Origin: Maricaulis sp039978735
Lineage (GTDB): Bacteria; Pseudomonadota; Alphaproteobacteria; Caulobacterales; Maricaulaceae
Length of the DNA: 64,000 nt
Assembly: GCF_039978735.1 (NCBI RefSeq)
Contig: NZ_JBDWAS010000021.1
Span: forward strand, 14,763 to 78,762
Direction: 5' to 3'
Positions within the stretch are counted from its first letter, which is position 1. Each line of letters starts with the position of its first letter. A program made the translations under genes and the position numbers. Below, piece by piece: positions 48,526 to 57,271 of the stretch. The notes below the pieces were generated by a model. The model was given only the letters and a program-made list of their open reading frames with translations. It did not search any database and had not been told where the DNA came from.

Positions 48526-48942
48526 TCAGACGCTTATCTCGACATGCCCGGCCGCGCTGATTGTCCAGGCCGGATTGTGCGCGACTTCCCAGGCGTGTCC
48601 GTCCGGATCGGCGAAATAGCCGGAATATCCGCCCCAGGGGGCCTCCTCGGCCCGCTTCAGCAGGCTGCCCCCGGCTGACACAGCCCGGTCGAGCGCCGGG
48701 TCGACCTCGGACCGGTCACGCACATTATAGGCGAGCGCGATCCGGCCGGTCCCGTCATTGTCGCGTTTCATGTCGAGATCGAAACTGTCACGCCGGAACA
48801 GCCCCAGCACGATGCCGTTCAGCTGGAAGAAGACGACTTCCTCATTCTCGAAAGCCGCTTTCCAGCCCAGCGCTTCATAGAAAGCCCGCGAGCGCGCGAT
48901 ATCGGCGACGCCAAGGGTGATAAGCGAGACACGCTGCTCCAT
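48526..48942 (-). CDS. VOC family (glyoxalase-like) protein
   Basis: A 138-residue vicinal-oxygen-chelate protein with paired beta-alpha-beta-beta-beta units: SLITLGVADIARSRAFYEAL at the start and GYSGYFADPDGHAWEVAHNP near the end, the second holding a conserved metal-ligand Glu. Function within the family cannot be assigned. AGGGAG lies upstream of the ATG at 48942; a longer start at 48978 is less likely. Confidence 0.87.
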   Translation of the reverse strand: MEQRVSLITLGVADIARSRAFYEALGWKAAFENEEVVFFQLNGIVLGLFRRDSFDLDMKRDNDGTGRIALAYNVRDRSEVDPALDRAVSAGGSLLKRAEEAPWGGYSGYFADPDGHAWEVAHNPAWTISAAGHVEISV

Positions 48943-49006
48943 TCCGGTTCTCCCTGTTGGAAAACCAGAATAGAACAAAAACGGAACATCGCAAGAGTGA
49001 ATTGAA

Positions 49007-49807
49007 TCAGATCAGACCGGAAAGCGGGCTGGACGGATCGGCATAGCGCTTCTTCGGCATGCGGCCGGCCAGATAGGCCTCGCGGCCGGCAATCACGGCG
49101 TGACGCATCGCACGCGCCATCCGGACCGGATCCTTCGCCTCGGCAATCGCCGTGTTCATCAGCACACCGTCACAGCCCAGCTCCATCGCCACGGCTGCAT
49201 CGGATGCGGTGCCGACACCGGCATCGACGATCACCGGCACGTTTGTCTGTTCGACGATGAGGCGGATATTGACCGGGTTCTGGATGCCCAGGCCCGAGCC
49301 GATCGGTGCGCCCAGCGGCATGATGGCGCAGCAGCCGGCCTCTTCCAGCTTCCTGGCATAGACCGGGTCGTCCGAGCAGTAGACCATGACGTCGAACCCG
49401 TCCTTGATCAGCATTTCCGCCGCGCGCAGCGTCTCGGACATGTCGGGATAGAGGTGTTTGGGGTCGGACAGGACTTCCAGCTTCACCAGATTCCAGCCGC
49501 CCGCCTCGCGCGCCAGGCGCAGTGTGCGGATCGCGTCCTCACCGGTAAAGCAGCCCGCGGTATTGGGCAGATAGGTGTAATCCTCGGGCGAGATGAAATC
49601 GACCAGGCGCGGCTCGTCCGGATTGGACAGGTTCACCCGGCGCACGGCAACGGTGATCATCTCAGCGCCGGACGCCTTCAGCGCCTCGGCATTCTGGGCA
49701 TAGGTCCCGTACTTGCCCGTACCGATGATGAGGCGCGAGGTGAAGGTGCGGCCTGCGACCACCAGCGGCGTGTCCTCCGCGGCGTTCGGGGTTACGGCAT
49801 CATCCAT
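49007..49807 (-). CDS. thiG: Thiazole synthase
   Basis: A 266-residue TIM-barrel enzyme that builds the thiazole ring of thiamine from deoxyxylulose phosphate, dehydroglycine and ThiS thiocarboxylate. The Schiff-base lysine is in NLVKLEVLSDP; IIGTGKYGTY, MPLGAPIGSGLGIQNP and VDAGVGTASDAA are family hallmarks. GGAGG 8 bases upstream supports the start at 49807, two bases after the thiS stop. Confidence 0.96.
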   Translation of the reverse strand: MDDAVTPNAAEDTPLVVAGRTFTSRLIIGTGKYGTYAQNAEALKASGAEMITVAVRRVNLSNPDEPRLVDFISPEDYTYLPNTAGCFTGEDAIRTLRLAREAGGWNLVKLEVLSDPKHLYPDMSETLRAAEMLIKDGFDVMVYCSDDPVYARKLEEAGCCAIMPLGAPIGSGLGIQNPVNIRLIVEQTNVPVIVDAGVGTASDAAVAMELGCDGVLMNTAIAEAKDPVRMARAMRHAVIAGREAYLAGRMPKKRYADPSSPLSGLI

Positions 49808-49808
49808 C

Positions 49809-50051
49809 TCATCCACCTCCAACAAATGCGACAATCTCGATCCGGTCGCCGTCCTGCAGCGCCGTCCCGGCATATTGCGACCGCGGAACGATCTCCAGAT
49901 TCCGCTCCACCGCAATCTTGCGTCCGTCCAGATTCAGGTCGCTCACCAGGTCCGCCACATGGGCCCCCTCGGCAATCGACCGGCTTTCGCCATTGACTGT
50001 TAGCTGCAGCACGGCTTCGCTTGACCTTTCGTGAGTCCTGACGTCACTCAC
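49809..50051 (-). CDS. thiS: Sulfur carrier protein ThiS
   Basis: A small ubiquitin-like sulfur carrier ending in the required Gly-Gly (IEIVAFVGGG). Its core LQLTVNGESRSIAEG and AVERNLEIVPRSQYAGTALQ is typical. Two GTG starts are possible: 50051, with AAGGAG nine bases upstream (80 residues), or 50012, which gives the usual 67-residue length but a weak ribosome site. ThiS delivers sulfur as a thiocarboxylate to ThiG, its immediate neighbour. It diverges from aroQ. Confidence 0.9.
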   Translation of the reverse strand: MSDVRTHERSSEAVLQLTVNGESRSIAEGAHVADLVSDLNLDGRKIAVERNLEIVPRSQYAGTALQDGDRIEIVAFVGGG

Positions 50052-50062
50052 CTCGTAATTCT

Positions 50063-50078
50063 CCTTGAGGCTTCAAGG
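50063..50078 (+). promoter_or_regulatory. Small dyad just upstream of aroQ
   Basis: CCTTGA-GGCT-TCAAGG, a perfect 6-bp stem with a 4-nt loop, ends eight bases before the aroQ ATG and could hide its ribosome site. The same bases contain the AAGGAG of the longer thiS start in reverse. Its role is unproven. Confidence 0.4.
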
Positions 50079-50085
50079 CAAGGCC

Positions 50086-50529
50086 ATGAGCAAACCCATT
50101 CACATCCTCAACGGACCGAATCTCAATCTTCTCGGCACCCGCGAGCCCGAGGTCTACGGTTCCATGTCGCTTGCCGACATCGAACAGGCCTGCACCGTCC
50201 ACGCCCGTGATCTGGGGTTTTCCATCGTGTTTCGCCAGTCCAATCATGAAGGCGAACTGATCGACTGGCTGCATGACGCAAACGTCAACGCGTCTGCTGT
50301 TGTCTTCAACCCCGGTGCCTATACGCATACATCGGTCGCTTTGCATGACGCCGTTCGCGCTATAGAACCTCCGGTCATCGAAGTTCATTTGAGTCAGACA
50401 GCGGCACGCGAAGCTTTCCGACATCACTCCTACATCGCATCCGCCGCGCGGGGCTCGATTACAGGGCTGGGGCTGAACAGCTACCTGCTCGGTATCACTG
50501 CCGCCGCCGGATGCCTCGAAACGCAATAG
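50086..50529 (+). CDS. aroQ: Type II 3-dehydroquinate dehydratase
   Basis: A 147-residue class II enzyme of the shikimate pathway. NGPNLNLLGTREPEVYG carries the flexible-lid Arg and the catalytic Tyr, FRQSNHEGELIDWLH and VFNPGAYTHTSVAL the substrate loop, and VIEVHLSQTAAREAF the catalytic His. It heads aroQ-accB-accC, a conserved proteobacterial run linking aromatic and fatty-acid precursors by position only. Confidence 0.96.
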   Translation: MSKPIHILNGPNLNLLGTREPEVYGSMSLADIEQACTVHARDLGFSIVFRQSNHEGELIDWLHDANVNASAVVFNPGAYTHTSVALHDAVRAIEPPVIEVHLSQTAAREAFRHHSYIASAARGSITGLGLNSYLLGITAAAGCLETQ

Positions 50530-50552
50530 ACGGAACCAAAGGCCTGATCATC

Positions 50553-51035
50553 ATGAGTTCTGATTCCCGTTCCCGCTCCCCGATCGACCCCCAGCTCGTC
50601 CGCGAACTCGCGGATATCCTGCGCGAGACGGAACTGTCCGAGATCGAAGTCGAGCATGACGATCTGCGTCTGCGGATTGCCCGTCAGCTGACCGCTGCGC
50701 CGGCCGTGCAGACCGTCTCCGTCCCGGCCGCTGCGCCGGCTCCGGCACCGGTGGCTGCTGCCCCCGGCGCGGCTCCGGCTGCAGCCGAAGCTGCTGAAAA
50801 GCCCGGCACGGTGAAATCGCCGATGGTCGGCACAGTCTATCTCAAGCCCAATCCGGACGCCGCCCTGTTCGTGCGCGTCGGCGACCAGGTAAAACAGGGT
50901 GACACCATCCTGCTGGTCGAGGCGATGAAGACCTTCAACCCGATCACCGCCGAAAAGTCCGGCACGATCACGGATATCCTGGTCGAGGACGGGCAGCCGG
51001 TGGAATACGGCGAAGCTCTCTTCGTCCTCTCCTGA
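50553..51035 (+). CDS. accB: Biotin carboxyl carrier protein of acetyl-CoA carboxylase
   Basis: A 160-residue carrier with an N-terminal helical part (DPQLVRELADILRETELSEI), an Ala/Pro linker, and a C-terminal biotinyl domain whose EAMK lysine (LLVEAMKTFNPI) is the biotin site. It passes CO2 from AccC to the carboxyltransferase in the first step of fatty-acid synthesis. accC follows after 25 bp. Confidence 0.96.
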   Translation: MSSDSRSRSPIDPQLVRELADILRETELSEIEVEHDDLRLRIARQLTAAPAVQTVSVPAAAPAPAPVAAAPGAAPAAAEAAEKPGTVKSPMVGTVYLKPNPDAALFVRVGDQVKQGDTILLVEAMKTFNPITAEKSGTITDILVEDGQPVEYGEALFVLS

Positions 51036-51060
51036 CGCCCAAGCCGACGCGAGCGCCGAC

Positions 51061-52407
51061 ATGTTCGAAAAGATCCTGATCGCCAATCGCGGCGAGATTG
51101 CCCTTCGTGTCCATCGCGCCTGCCGCGAAATGGGCATCCGCACGGTGGCCGTCCATTCCGAGGCCGACGCCAACGCCATGCATGTCCGTCTGGCGGACGA
51201 GAGCGTGTGCATCGGCCCGCCGCCGGCCGGCAAGTCCTATCTCAACATTCCCGCCATCATCACGGCGGCCGAGGTAACGGGCGCCCAGGCGATCCACCCG
51301 GGCTACGGCTTCCTGTCCGAGAACGCGCGTTTCGCCGAGATCGTCGAGGCACACGGCCTGGCCTTCATCGGCCCGACGGCCGAGCACATCCGCATGATGG
51401 GCGACAAGATCACCGCCAAGAAGGCCGTGATGGAAGCCGGCATTCCGGTGGTCCCCGGTTCGGAAGGCGGCGTGGCGACCTATGAGGATGCCAAGCCGAT
51501 TGCCGCAGAGATCGGCTATCCGGTCCTGATCAAGGCAGCATCCGGCGGCGGTGGCCGCGGCATGAAGGTCGCCGAGAGCGCCGACAAGCTGAAGGAAGCC
51601 ATGGAGACCGCCTCGGCGGAAGCCGCGGCCGCCTTTGGCGACGGCACGGTCTATCTGGAAAAATATCTCGGCCAGCCGCGCCATATCGAAATCCAGGTGC
51701 TTGCCGACACGCACGGCAATGTCGTCCATCTGGGCGAGCGCGACTGTTCGCTGCAGCGCCGTCACCAGAAAATCCTCGAGGAAGCCCCCTCGCCTGCTCT
51801 GAGCCCCGAAGAGCGCGCCAAAATCGGCGAGACGGTTCGCAAGGCGATCGAAGCCATCGGCTATCGCGGCGTCGGCACGATCGAATTCCTGTGGGAAAAC
51901 GGCGAATTCTACTTCATCGAGATGAATACCCGCCTGCAGGTCGAACACCCGGTCACCGAGATGATCACGGGCATCGACCTGGTGCGCGAGCAGATCCGCG
52001 TCGCCGACGGTGCGCCGCTGGGCATCACCCAGGACGATATCACCTTCGAAGGCTGGGCGATCGAATGCCGCATCAATGCGGAGAATCCCCGGACCTTCGC
52101 GCCCTCGCCGGGCACGGTGACCGATTTCCATGCGCCGGGCGGCCTCGGCGTCCGCCTCGATTCCGCCCTGTATGCGGGCTATTCCATTCCGCCTTATTAT
52201 GACAGCCTGATCGGCAAACTGATCGTTCACGGCCGTACGCGCACCGAGACCCTGTTGCGCCTGCGCCGTGCACTGGAAGAAATGGTGGTCGGCGGAGTGG
52301 AGACGACGATCCCGATCTTCCTCGACCTGCTCGAGGAACCGGATTTCGTGAACGGGGACTACCACATCCGCTGGCTCGAGGAATGGCTGGCCAAGCGTAA
52401 CGGCTAG
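51061..52407 (+). CDS. accC: Biotin carboxylase of acetyl-CoA carboxylase
   Basis: A 448-residue ATP-grasp enzyme, exact family length: MFEKILIANRGEIALRVHRA, the ATP-binding glycine loop KAASGGGGRGMKV, catalytic ERDCSLQRRHQKILEEAPS and the metal-binding EMNTRLQVEHPVTEM. It carboxylates the biotin on AccB using ATP and bicarbonate. It is probably the last gene of the aroQ-accB-accC unit; a 9-bp stem, GCGTGACCG / CGGTCACGC (52444-52473), follows. Confidence 0.97.
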   Translation: MFEKILIANRGEIALRVHRACREMGIRTVAVHSEADANAMHVRLADESVCIGPPPAGKSYLNIPAIITAAEVTGAQAIHPGYGFLSENARFAEIVEAHGLAFIGPTAEHIRMMGDKITAKKAVMEAGIPVVPGSEGGVATYEDAKPIAAEIGYPVLIKAASGGGGRGMKVAESADKLKEAMETASAEAAAAFGDGTVYLEKYLGQPRHIEIQVLADTHGNVVHLGERDCSLQRRHQKILEEAPSPALSPEERAKIGETVRKAIEAIGYRGVGTIEFLWENGEFYFIEMNTRLQVEHPVTEMITGIDLVREQIRVADGAPLGITQDDITFEGWAIECRINAENPRTFAPSPGTVTDFHAPGGLGVRLDSALYAGYSIPPYYDSLIGKLIVHGRTRTETLLRLRRALEEMVVGGVETTIPIFLDLLEEPDFVNGDYHIRWLEEWLAKRNG

Positions 52408-52443
52408 CCGCCGGGGCCCCGTGGCCCCGCATCTTGAGCAATG

Positions 52444-52473
52444 GCGTGACCGTTCCTGCCCGGGCGGTCACGC
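52444..52473 (+). other. Stem-loop between accC and aat
   Basis: GCGTGACCG (52444-52452) pairs with CGGTCACGC (52465-52473) across a 12-nt loop, 19 bp before the aat ATG. No T run follows, so it is either a weak terminator of accC or a leader hairpin of aat. Confidence 0.45.
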
Positions 52474-52491
52474 GTTGGGAGCGGTAGCCCG

Positions 52492-53142
52492 ATGCGCGGT
52501 TTCGGCGCAGAAGACCTGATCGAATGCTATGCCCGCGGCGTATTTCCCATGGCCGAGGGACGCGACGATCCGCGGATCTACCTGCTCGATCCGGACGAGC
52601 GGGGCGTACTGCCGCTGGAGGGTTTCCACATCCCGCGTACCCTGCGCAAGGCGGTGCGCCAGGACGCATTCGATATCCGTTTCGACACCGCCTTCGAGGC
52701 TGTGGTGTCAGGATGCGCCGAGCCGGCGCCGGGCCGCGAGGAAACCTGGATCAATGACGGCATTCTCAGCCTGTATCGCGAACTCTTCCAGCTGGGCTTC
52801 GCCCACAGCGTCGAGAGCTGGCAGGACGGCGAACTGGTCGGCGGTCTGTACGGGGTTTCGCTGGGCGGAGCCTTTTTCGGCGAGAGCATGTTCTCGCGGC
52901 GCACGGACGCATCCAAGGTGGCGCTGGTCCATCTCGTGGCGCAGCTGAAGGCTGGCGGCTTCATCCTGCTGGACACGCAATTCACCACCGAGCATCTGGA
53001 ACGCTTCGGCGCCATCACCGTCCCGCGGGCGATGTATCATCTGCGCCTCGCCGACGCCCTGAAGATCAAGACGGGATTTCCGGCCGTGCCCGAGGGGATG
53101 AGCGGGGCTCAGGCCCTGCAGTCGATCACCCAGACGTCGTAG
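52492..53142 (+). CDS. aat: Leucyl/phenylalanyl-tRNA-protein transferase
   Basis: A 216-residue GNAT-like aminoacyl transferase that adds Leu or Phe to proteins with N-terminal Arg or Lys, creating degrons for ClpS-ClpAP. Hallmarks: FGAEDLIECYARGVFPMAEG, SVESWQDGELVGGLYGVSLG, AFFGESMFSRRTDASKVAL and LLDTQFTTEHLERFGA. The 3' end overlaps the convergent DUF2155 gene by 34 bp. Confidence 0.96.
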   Translation: MRGFGAEDLIECYARGVFPMAEGRDDPRIYLLDPDERGVLPLEGFHIPRTLRKAVRQDAFDIRFDTAFEAVVSGCAEPAPGREETWINDGILSLYRELFQLGFAHSVESWQDGELVGGLYGVSLGGAFFGESMFSRRTDASKVALVHLVAQLKAGGFILLDTQFTTEHLERFGAITVPRAMYHLRLADALKIKTGFPAVPEGMSGAQALQSITQTS

Positions 53143-53558
53143 ACGGGGTGTTCCAGCGGGTTCTGGGCCGGCCGCGAGGCAAACATCCAGCCCGAAAAAA
53201 TCTCCTCGCCATCGGTATCGACACCGAAACCGTCCGTCCGGCGGTCACGGATTTCCAGGAAGGCATAGGTTTCCGGCGTCTCTTCCGGCGGGCGGCGGCG
53301 GCAATAGTGCGGCGTGATGGCGAGGGCGCCGAAATTCACCGTCTCGCCGATCGTGATCTCGAAATCGCGGGTCCGGGCGGTGACCTTGTCCAGTCCACGC
53401 AGCACGACGATGCTGCCCGGCTCGCTCGACAATTCCTCGCCATCGCGTGCATCGGGATCATCACCCCGCAGCATGTCGCCGATGGGATCGCTGTCCTGCG
53501 CCAGCGCGGCGGCGGCAAGACCCAGGGAAAGAAGACAGGCGGTGAAGACGGTTTTCAT
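53109..53558 (-). CDS. DUF2155 exported protein
   Basis: A 149-residue exported protein with a signal peptide (MKTVFTACLLSLGLAAAALA) and a C-terminal DUF2155 domain (IVVLRGLDKVTARTRDFEIT; FGALAITPHYCRRRPPEETP; FSGWMFASRPAQNPLEHPVY; DVWVIDCRA). The two conserved Cys could form a disulfide. The family is alphaproteobacterial and of unknown function. Its place between aat and the NDUFA12 gene is conserved across the class. Confidence 0.9.
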   Translation of the reverse strand: MKTVFTACLLSLGLAAAALAQDSDPIGDMLRGDDPDARDGEELSSEPGSIVVLRGLDKVTARTRDFEITIGETVNFGALAITPHYCRRRPPEETPETYAFLEIRDRRTDGFGVDTDGEEIFSGWMFASRPAQNPLEHPVYDVWVIDCRA

Positions 53559-53637
53559 GACGCGTACTCTGCCCTGACAATTATGACCGTGTCGAGACGG
53601 ACCCGTGGCAGGACCGCGCCAGGTCTCCGCGGAAAAC

Positions 53638-54048
53638 TCAGGCTTCGTCGGGCGACCAGGCTTCGTAATCGGCGGTGGATGCCTGACGGCCCTGCGGCGT
53701 CAGCAGGCTGCCCGAGGGGCGATAGGCATAAACCGTGCCCGTGAGATTGGGATGGTGATCCTTTTCCCAGGGCTGACGGCGCAGCGGCTCTTCGCTGGGC
53801 GGCGTCTCGAAGGTGTGGTGCAGCCAGCCATGCCAGTCGGACGGCACGCGTGAGGCATCGGCATAGCCCTTGTAGACCACCCAGCGGCGCTTGTTGCCGT
53901 CGGGGCCGGTCACGCCGCGTTCCTCGAAATAGCGATTGCCGTACTCATCCTCGCCGACCTTCCGGGCGCCGCGCATGGCCAGCGTCAGGAGAGTTCCCGG
54001 CGTGGCGTCTTTCCACCACACGAAAATCTTGGCGATCGTTCCGAACAT
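53638..54048 (-). CDS. NDUFA12-family subunit of NADH:ubiquinone oxidoreductase
   Basis: A 136-residue homologue of the mitochondrial complex I accessory subunit NDUFA12 (B17.2). Family features are WWKDATPGTLLTLAMRGARK, EDEYGNRYFEER, RRWVVYKGYADASRVPSDWH, GWLHHTFETPPSEEP and the C-terminal PTP/YRP-type YAYRPSGSLLTPQGRQASTA. It sits on the peripheral arm of complex I in alphaproteobacteria. The start at 54048 (MFGTIAKIFVWW) is chosen; the frame open to 54180 adds an unlikely Arg-rich extension. Confidence 0.93.
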   Translation of the reverse strand: MFGTIAKIFVWWKDATPGTLLTLAMRGARKVGEDEYGNRYFEERGVTGPDGNKRRWVVYKGYADASRVPSDWHGWLHHTFETPPSEEPLRRQPWEKDHHPNLTGTVYAYRPSGSLLTPQGRQASTADYEAWSPDEA

Positions 54049-54254
54049 TGTCAGCGGCTCCGAGTCGGTCGACACAGGTTGCGGCCTATATGCCCGCATG
54101 GCGCGGGCGGGTCCAGTACCGAACGCGGCTGCACGGTGTCGCAGCCTGCCCGCCCGCAGGCTTCTGACCGGCCCCGCCACACGGTAGACTGGCAGCTTGT
54201 CCGGGCGATTCGCGGCCTATGACCGGGGCCCGGCCGGTGTCTGAGGGTGGACGC

Positions 54255-57212
54255 ATGGAAGTCTTCGATCGTTTCGCGCAGCAGCTGGCCCGGCAGGGCG
54301 AACGCCTTGCGCCGGAAGAGCGTACGGTGACCGCCGCCGGCGACGATGCCGAGCTGGCAGCCACCAGCCGGACGATCATTGTTCCCGCCGACTGGAGTGC
54401 AAACGCCGCTCAGAGCCTCGCCGACCTTCTGGACACGCCCCGCCCGCTGCGCACCAGGCCGCGGCCGGGTGTGAAGGTGATCGGCAGCCTGACGCCGCAC
54501 ATCGCCGATGACGAGACCCGTATCACCGAGAGCGGGCTGGAAAGCGTCACCACGCGCCTTGCCGGATCGCTGGCCTGGTCGGCGGCCCGCCAGGGTGCGT
54601 TCGAGACGCCGGAAATGGCCGAGACCTTTGCCCGTGAGCTCGCGGCCAGCCTGACCGGCCGGCATGTCATGCCCGACGCGAACCTGATCGCCGAGGGCGG
54701 GGTCGACTGGGCCTATGGCGATACGCCGGAAAGCCCCGAAGCCCCCGAACTGCCGCTGCAGATCCGCGCGGCCGCGCGGACCGCGCCCGGCCAGTTGCGC
54801 CGTGTGGCGGAAACCGCCCTGCGCGGCTCGATCCTCGAGGTCGGTGCCCGGGTCACCCGCGAGCGGCTGGAGGCCATCGGCGAAGCCTGCCGGCGCTGTT
54901 CCGGCGAGCCCGACGACTGTTTCGATCCGCGCAGCAATGCCGCCCTCGCCCGGGCGATGCGCCGCGCCCTGAAGGACGGCATTCCCGAAGAGGCCGTCGA
55001 ACGCGCCCTGTCGCTGGCCCGCCAGGGGACGGGAGACGACGCCCTGGGCGCGCTGATCCCCGACCCGCTGCCACAGCGCAAGGCCCGGCTGCATGTGCCG
55101 CCGGGCCTGTGCGAGGCCATTGCCAAGGACGAGGCCTGGAGCTTCGACCAGGATGGCGGCAGCGTGCGCGCCCGTGATTTCCGCACCGGCATCGCCCGAA
55201 CCGTCTGGAGCTTCGGCACCCCGTCCCTCGCCTTCCATGAAAGCCCGGAACCGGCCGGACCGACCCTGTTCGTCAACCTGCCTGCCTATATCGGTGTGGA
55301 TGGCAGTTTCGACGCCGACCTGCTGTTCGACGCCGTGCGCTACTGGGCGGCAGCCCTGGCCCTGAGCGCGCCGAAGGGCGCGGCCTCGGCCGGCACGATC
55401 AGCCTGACCGGGCTGGGGGCAGTCCTGACCGCCTGCGGATTGGCCTATGACAGCGATGAGGGACGCACGGCAGCCGCAGCGGTCGCCCGGCTGGCGACCC
55501 TCGCCCTGCGCGACGCCGCAGCCGGTACCGGTGCCAGCGCACCCGGCCTGGGCCCGGATATCCCGCTCGACACACTTCCCGCCTGTTTCGAGGCCGTGGC
55601 CGCGCGTCTGGAAGACGCCGCAACGCCCTTCCTGCCCAAGGCCGCGCTGGCCCGTCCCGGCGTCGAGCTGGCCTGTGGTCCTGTCGACAGCGCTGTCGCG
55701 GGCCTTATGGATGCAGACAGCGATGGCGCAGCCCCCGTCCTGGGCGCCACGACGACGACCGGCGACGTGTTCGGCGCTGGCCGCACCCTGCGGCGCTGTG
55801 TCCGCCAGGGCCTGGAGGCTCTGGACCAGTCGGCCGCCCGGATCGAGCAGGCCGAGGATCATGCTGCCGGCCGCGGTACGCTGGCGGGCGCGCCGGCCCT
55901 GTCGCTGGATGCGCTGGCCGAACGCGGCCTGCCCCAGGACGTGCTGGAGCGGCTGGAGGATTCGATCGCGGAAGGCGCCTCCATCCGCCACGCCCTCAAC
56001 CGCTGGACTCTGGGTGACCGGGTCTGCCGCGAGCTGGGCCTGTCCAGCGATGTGGTCGAGGCCGAAGGCGCCTCCCTGTGCCGGGCTCTGGGCTTTTCCG
56101 AAGCCGATATCGCCACCGCCGACCGCCATGCCCAGGGCACGGGCGAGCTGCACGATTCCCCCGCCCTGCCCGCCGAGGTCCGGGCCGTATTCGCACCGGT
56201 CGCACCACAGGGCATCATGCGCATGGCGCATGCCGTCGAACAGCAGATCGGCGGGGCCTGCGCCATTGCCCTTGAGCTGGACGGCGACGCAACCATCGAC
56301 GATGTGTCGGCGCTGATCGATGCGGGCGCCGAGCTGGGCCTGCGCCGGCTGGATATCCGCCGCACGGCGTCGGGCCTGTTCGACCTTCTGCCCGCGATCG
56401 ATTTCGACAAGGGCGACTATGCCGCCGATGCCGCGCCGCAGGTGCAGGAACGGATCGTCGAGCGGACGGTCGAGCGCGTGGTCGAGAAACCCGCCGCCCG
56501 CCGCAAGCTTCCGGACCGCCGCAAGGGTTATATCCAGAAAGCCACGGTGGGTGGCCACAAGGTCTATCTGCACACCGGCGAGTTCGACGATGGCGAGCTG
56601 GGCGAGATCTTCATCGACATGCACAAGGAAGGCGCGGCCTTCCGCTCGCTGATGAATAATTTCGCCATCGCGATCTCCATCGGCCTGCAATACGGCGTGC
56701 CGCTGGAAGAATATGTCGACGCCTTCGTCTATACGCGGTTCGAGCCGGCCGGGCCGGTCGAGGGCAATGACTCGATCCAGCAGGCAACGTCCATTCTCGA
56801 TTATCTCTTCCGCGAACTGGGCGTGTCCTATCTGGGCCGCGAAGATCTGGCGGAAGTCTCGCCCGACCGGGCCGATCCGGGCGGTCTGGGCAAGGGTGTC
56901 CAGCAGGAAAAGCTCGCCCGGGAAGACGCTGCCAAATTCATCTCGCGCGGCTTCTCCCGCGGCCAGGTGCCGGACAATATCCTGATGTTCGCCAATGCCC
57001 CGCGCAAGGCCGCAAGCGGCCGCGGCGACGGTTCCCCTGATGCCGGTCATTACGAGCTCGAGGATCACACGATCACACGGGCAGGCAGCCGCGACATCAC
57101 GGCCTATTCCGGCGATCCGTGTCCCGAGTGCGGCCATTTCACCGTTATCGGCGGTGACGGCGAACCGCGTAATTGCGATGCCTGCGGATGGACGAGCCCG
57201 GCCGCCGACTGA
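54255..57212 (+). CDS. Degenerate class II (B12-dependent) ribonucleotide reductase homologue, TSCPD protein
   Basis: A 985-residue protein that follows the plan of alphaproteobacterial NrdJ (about 1200 residues) with key parts missing. Recognisable stretches in order: an N-terminal segment ending VDWAYGD; EACRRCSGEPDDCFDPRSN (about 210-230); LTGLGAVLTACGLAYDSDEG (about 384-404); HALNRWTLGDRVCRELG; then a near-intact TSCPD/C-terminal region, DRRKGYIQKATVGGHKVYLH through EGNDSIQQATSILDYLFREL (about 755-860); and a zinc ribbon, CPECGHFTVI plus CDACG. The NPCxE-type motif, the CNL thiyl-radical cysteine and the first redox cysteine region are not found. GAGGG 7 bases before the ATG at 54255 sets the start. 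Probably a pseudoenzyme; the function is unknown. Confidence 0.8.
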   Translation: MEVFDRFAQQLARQGERLAPEERTVTAAGDDAELAATSRTIIVPADWSANAAQSLADLLDTPRPLRTRPRPGVKVIGSLTPHIADDETRITESGLESVTTRLAGSLAWSAARQGAFETPEMAETFARELAASLTGRHVMPDANLIAEGGVDWAYGDTPESPEAPELPLQIRAAARTAPGQLRRVAETALRGSILEVGARVTRERLEAIGEACRRCSGEPDDCFDPRSNAALARAMRRALKDGIPEEAVERALSLARQGTGDDALGALIPDPLPQRKARLHVPPGLCEAIAKDEAWSFDQDGGSVRARDFRTGIARTVWSFGTPSLAFHESPEPAGPTLFVNLPAYIGVDGSFDADLLFDAVRYWAAALALSAPKGAASAGTISLTGLGAVLTACGLAYDSDEGRTAAAAVARLATLALRDAAAGTGASAPGLGPDIPLDTLPACFEAVAARLEDAATPFLPKAALARPGVELACGPVDSAVAGLMDADSDGAAPVLGATTTTGDVFGAGRTLRRCVRQGLEALDQSAARIEQAEDHAAGRGTLAGAPALSLDALAERGLPQDVLERLEDSIAEGASIRHALNRWTLGDRVCRELGLSSDVVEAEGASLCRALGFSEADIATADRHAQGTGELHDSPALPAEVRAVFAPVAPQGIMRMAHAVEQQIGGACAIALELDGDATIDDVSALIDAGAELGLRRLDIRRTASGLFDLLPAIDFDKGDYAADAAPQVQERIVERTVERVVEKPAARRKLPDRRKGYIQKATVGGHKVYLHTGEFDDGELGEIFIDMHKEGAAFRSLMNNFAIAISIGLQYGVPLEEYVDAFVYTRFEPAGPVEGNDSIQQATSILDYLFRELGVSYLGREDLAEVSPDRADPGGLGKGVQQEKLAREDAAKFISRGFSRGQVPDNILMFANAPRKAASGRGDGSPDAGHYELEDHTITRAGSRDITAYSGDPCPECGHFTVIGGDGEPRNCDACGWTSPAAD

Positions 57213-57271
57213 CCCCGACTGCCGGTACGCCTCTTGCTTGGCAAGGGGCCAGTCGTTCGGAGCGCTCCAGA

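Noticed and set aside
50012..50085. TPP riboswitch for thiS-thiG
   Set aside because: Only about 34-74 bp separate thiS from the divergent aroQ, and no THI-box sequence is present.
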